Shown: positions 62,252 to 64,000 of the stretch, one piece after another
Layout of the letters: each line of letters starts with the position of its first letter
Numbering within the stretch: position 1 is the stretch's first letter
Source: Nocardioides sp. B-3
Lineage (GTDB): Bacteria > Actinomycetota > Actinomycetes > Propionibacteriales > Nocardioidaceae
Reading direction: 5' to 3'
Length of the DNA: 64,000 nucleotides
Assembly: GCF_024703895.1 (NCBI RefSeq)
Contig: NZ_CP087968.1
Coordinates: forward strand, 3,348,001-3,412,000
The notes under the pieces: generated by a model
Told to the model about the DNA's origin: nothing
Seen by the model: only the letters and a program-made list of their open reading frames with translations
Databases searched by the model: none
Position numbers and translations under genes: made by a program

Positions 62252-63278
62252 TCAGCGACCGGTGCGGGACGCCGGCTCTCCGGTCAGCACGCGTACGGCG
62301 AGGTCGGTCGTCGCCTCGACGTTGAGGAACCCGACGACCCGGCTGACGCGATCGATGTCGAGCGGCAGCAGGCCGGGCGTGCCGGGGATGTCGGGGGTGA
62401 GACCGAGGTCGAGGTCGTCGTGCCCCGACATCATCCGCACGTTGAAGTCGTAGCGCTCGCGGGCGCCCGGTGCGGTGAGTCGGCGGACGATGTTGGCCCC
62501 GATGCGGCGACCGCCGGCATCGGCCGACCGGGCGTCGATCGCTGCGACCGGGGTGCGGCCCTCGTCGTGGTCGATGTCGGCCCACACCGCCGTCATCGAG
62601 CCGGCGGCGGCGAGCAGGGCTGCCGCGGTCTTCTCGCCGATCCCCGAGACTCCGGGCAGGTTGTCGCTGGCGTCCCCGCGGAGGGCGGCGTAGGCCGGGT
62701 AGTTCTCCGACGACACGCCGTACATGGCCTGCAGGCTGCGCGGGTTGAGCAGTGGCGATCCGTGGATGCCGCCGTTGATCAGTCGCAGCACCTGCGTGTG
62801 CTCGCTGATCAGCGCGAACGCGTCGCGGTCGGAGGTGATGATGACGCAGCTCCAGTCGTTCGCGGTCGCCCACGTCGCGGCCGAGGCATTGACGTCGTCA
62901 GCCTCGAGCCCCGGGGGAGTCAGCGTGGCGAGACCCGGGGCGTCGAGCAGCGCGCCCGCGCGCTCGAGCTGGTCGACGAGCTCGGCGTCCTTCTCCGCGC
63001 GACCGGCCTTGTAGTCGGGGTACTCATCTCGTCGCTTAGACGACGTGCGGTCGTCGAGCCCGAAGATCACGGCGTCGGGCGCGAAGCCCTCGATGGACTC
63101 GATGATCTGCCGCAGCATCCCGTGCAGCGCCCACGCCGGTCGGCCCGAGCGATCCGGGATCCGGGTGTGCGCACGCGCGTGGTGGTTGCAGGTGCAGCAG
63201 CGACGGGGCGTCGACGACGAGCAGCAGCTTGCGGCTGAGGGACGCGGAGGAGGGAGACGGCATGGGAATCGCGGCCAT
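62252..63278 (-). CDS. 5'-3' exonuclease (PolA-like FEN domain), frame change near N-terminus
   Basis: A stand-alone FEN-type nuclease, about 340 residues: FSRKLLLVVDAPSLLH at the start (acidic site), then after a frame change near 63170 MLRQIIESIEGFAPDAVIFGLDDRTSSKRRDEYPDYKAGRAEKDAELVDQL, PPGLEADDVNASAA, ITSDRDAFALI (acidic metal-binding residues) and the helix-hairpin-helix NLPGVSGIGEKTAAALL. It removes RNA primers or flaps. Start ATG 63278 or 63263. The family appears beside full-length polA in actinobacteria. Confidence 0.88.
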
Positions 63279-63376
63279 GTTATGCGGGCAGGGGACTACG
63301 CGATCTTTGACCCGGATTGGTGACGCGCCGGACCGGCGCCCAGTCCTAGCGTGATCCCGGGCGGGGGCGCCCTCCC

Positions 63377-64000
63377 ATGGAAGGTCGCACCAAAATGCGC
63401 AAGATCAAGAAAATTGGTCTCGGGACGCAGAAGGTAGCTAGCACGCGAAGGTCACGACGCCGGGCGGTCATCGCCATCGCAGGTCTGATCGTCGGAGCGA
63501 CAGCAGTCGTGCCGCTGACCGCATCGTTCGCAGAGGACGGGCCGTACGCGGTTGAGACGCCAGCGCAGGTACCCGATGACGGCGCCACCCAGATCGAGGA
63601 TCCCGAGGGCAACGTCAAGGAGCTCGGTCCCGTCAACTCGAACACCACCAAGATCGGCGTCATCCACGACGATGCCGTGCCGACGCTCGACCTGACGAAC
63701 CCGAATGCCCGGGTCGACCTCCGGCAGGCCCGGCTGGACGTCCAGCGCGACCCGATCACCAATGACGACTGGCTCTACTTCGCGTGGGAGCGCGACAAGG
63801 CCACCGGCAGCGGCTTCATCGCCTACGAGTTCATGCAGGAAGAGGCTCCCGTGGAGTGCGCGTACGACACCGCCACCCAGGACGACCTCATCGACTTCTG
63901 CAACCCGTGGGCCAACCGCCGGAGCCGGCGACTTCATGATCCTGTGGGACCAGCAGGGCGGGAGCCCGGACCTGTTCCTGCGCAAGTGGACCGGCACCGA
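63377..64000 (+). CDS. Secreted, probably surface-anchored protein, N-terminal part (runs off right edge)
   Basis: The start MEGRTKMRKIKKIGLGTQK is basic; AVIAIAGLIVGATAVVPLTASFA is a signal peptide. Mature part: PDDGATQIEDPEGNVKELGPV, TLDLTNPNARVDL, TNDDWLYFAWERDKATGSGFIAYEFMQ, then CAYDTATQDDLIDFCNPWANR and, after a frame change near 63915, GDFMILWDQQGGSPDLFLRKWTGT. The alternating-strand pattern is of the N-terminal domain seen in large actinobacterial surface proteins with SpaA-like repeats. The rest lies outside the window. ATG 63377 or 63395. Confidence 0.65.
   Translation, partial: MEGRTKMRKIKKIGLGTQKVASTRRSRRRAVIAIAGLIVGATAVVPLTASFAEDGPYAVETPAQVPDDGATQIEDPEGNVKELGPVNSNTTKIGVIHDDAVPTLDLTNPNARVDLRQARLDVQRDPITNDDWLYFAWERDKATGSGFIAYEFMQEEAPVECAYDTATQDDLIDFCNPWANRRSRRLHDPVGPAGREPGPVPAQVDRHR

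Overview
The window is chromosomal DNA from a high-GC actinobacterium. GC is very high, GTG starts are common and adjacent genes often overlap as ATGA or GTGA. The conserved core genes (Nif3-like, C4 zinc-ribbon, panB, glnA2, glnE, map, HU, RNase P RNA) are of actinobacterial type. The style suggests the Nocardioidaceae (Nocardioides-like), but this is an inference from gene style, not a database match.

Many obviously intact-family genes, including housekeeping ones (map, nadE, glnE, panB, RNB ribonuclease), are split by single-base frame changes in both directions. The simplest reading is uncorrected indels in the sequence, so I annotate those genes as one CDS from first start to last stop and say where the frame changes. 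Only genes with large missing parts are called pseudogenes.

Layout. 0-6.8 kb: acyl-CoA ligase tail, CHAD protein, Nif3-like protein, zinc-ribbon coiled-coil protein, YaaA, RNB ribonuclease, and a protoglobin/MarR pair behind a palindromic operator. 6.8-18.9 kb: a sugar locus with a PfkB sugar-phosphate kinase, a secreted DUF4874/DUF4832 protein, a complete ABC importer (binding lipoprotein, two permeases, ATPase), a Gfo/Idh enzyme, a SIS isomerase/deaminase, a ROK kinase, a gutted NagA, a DeoR regulator and a class II aldolase. Together these spell a galactosamine/GalNAc-type route through tagatose phosphates. Palindromes of the TGCGC-N4/5-GCGCA type recur at the divergent promoters. 18.9-25 kb: rnpB, a LuxR-type regulator, map, an H1-like Lys/Ala-rich protein, a sugar dehydrogenase and panB. 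25-28.8 kb: a minus-strand operon of two small proteins, a WXG-containing alpha/beta-hydrolase and two paralogous lipoproteins, a candidate secreted-effector/immunity arrangement. 28.9-44.8 kb: RraB-like protein, NAD synthetase, glnA2-glnE, SatD-like gene with membrane partner, Tat-exported PhoX-like phosphatase, PepSY protein, HU, macrodomain protein, APH-like kinase, deaminase.

44.9-57.3 kb is an insertion-sequence-rich island with ISL3, two different IS1380-type elements, two broken IS3-type elements and a 13E12/DUF222 HNH gene. Its cargo is a glycosyltransferase-like gene, a secreted EEP nuclease-like protein, an unknown ORF and a Dyp-type peroxidase. 57.4-64 kb returns to ordinary chromosome: ceramidase-like membrane protein, CtlX-like hydrolase, YczE/YitT-like membrane protein, methyltransferase plus thioesterase, TetR regulator, cupin, 5'-3' exonuclease, and the start of a secreted surface protein that runs off the right edge.
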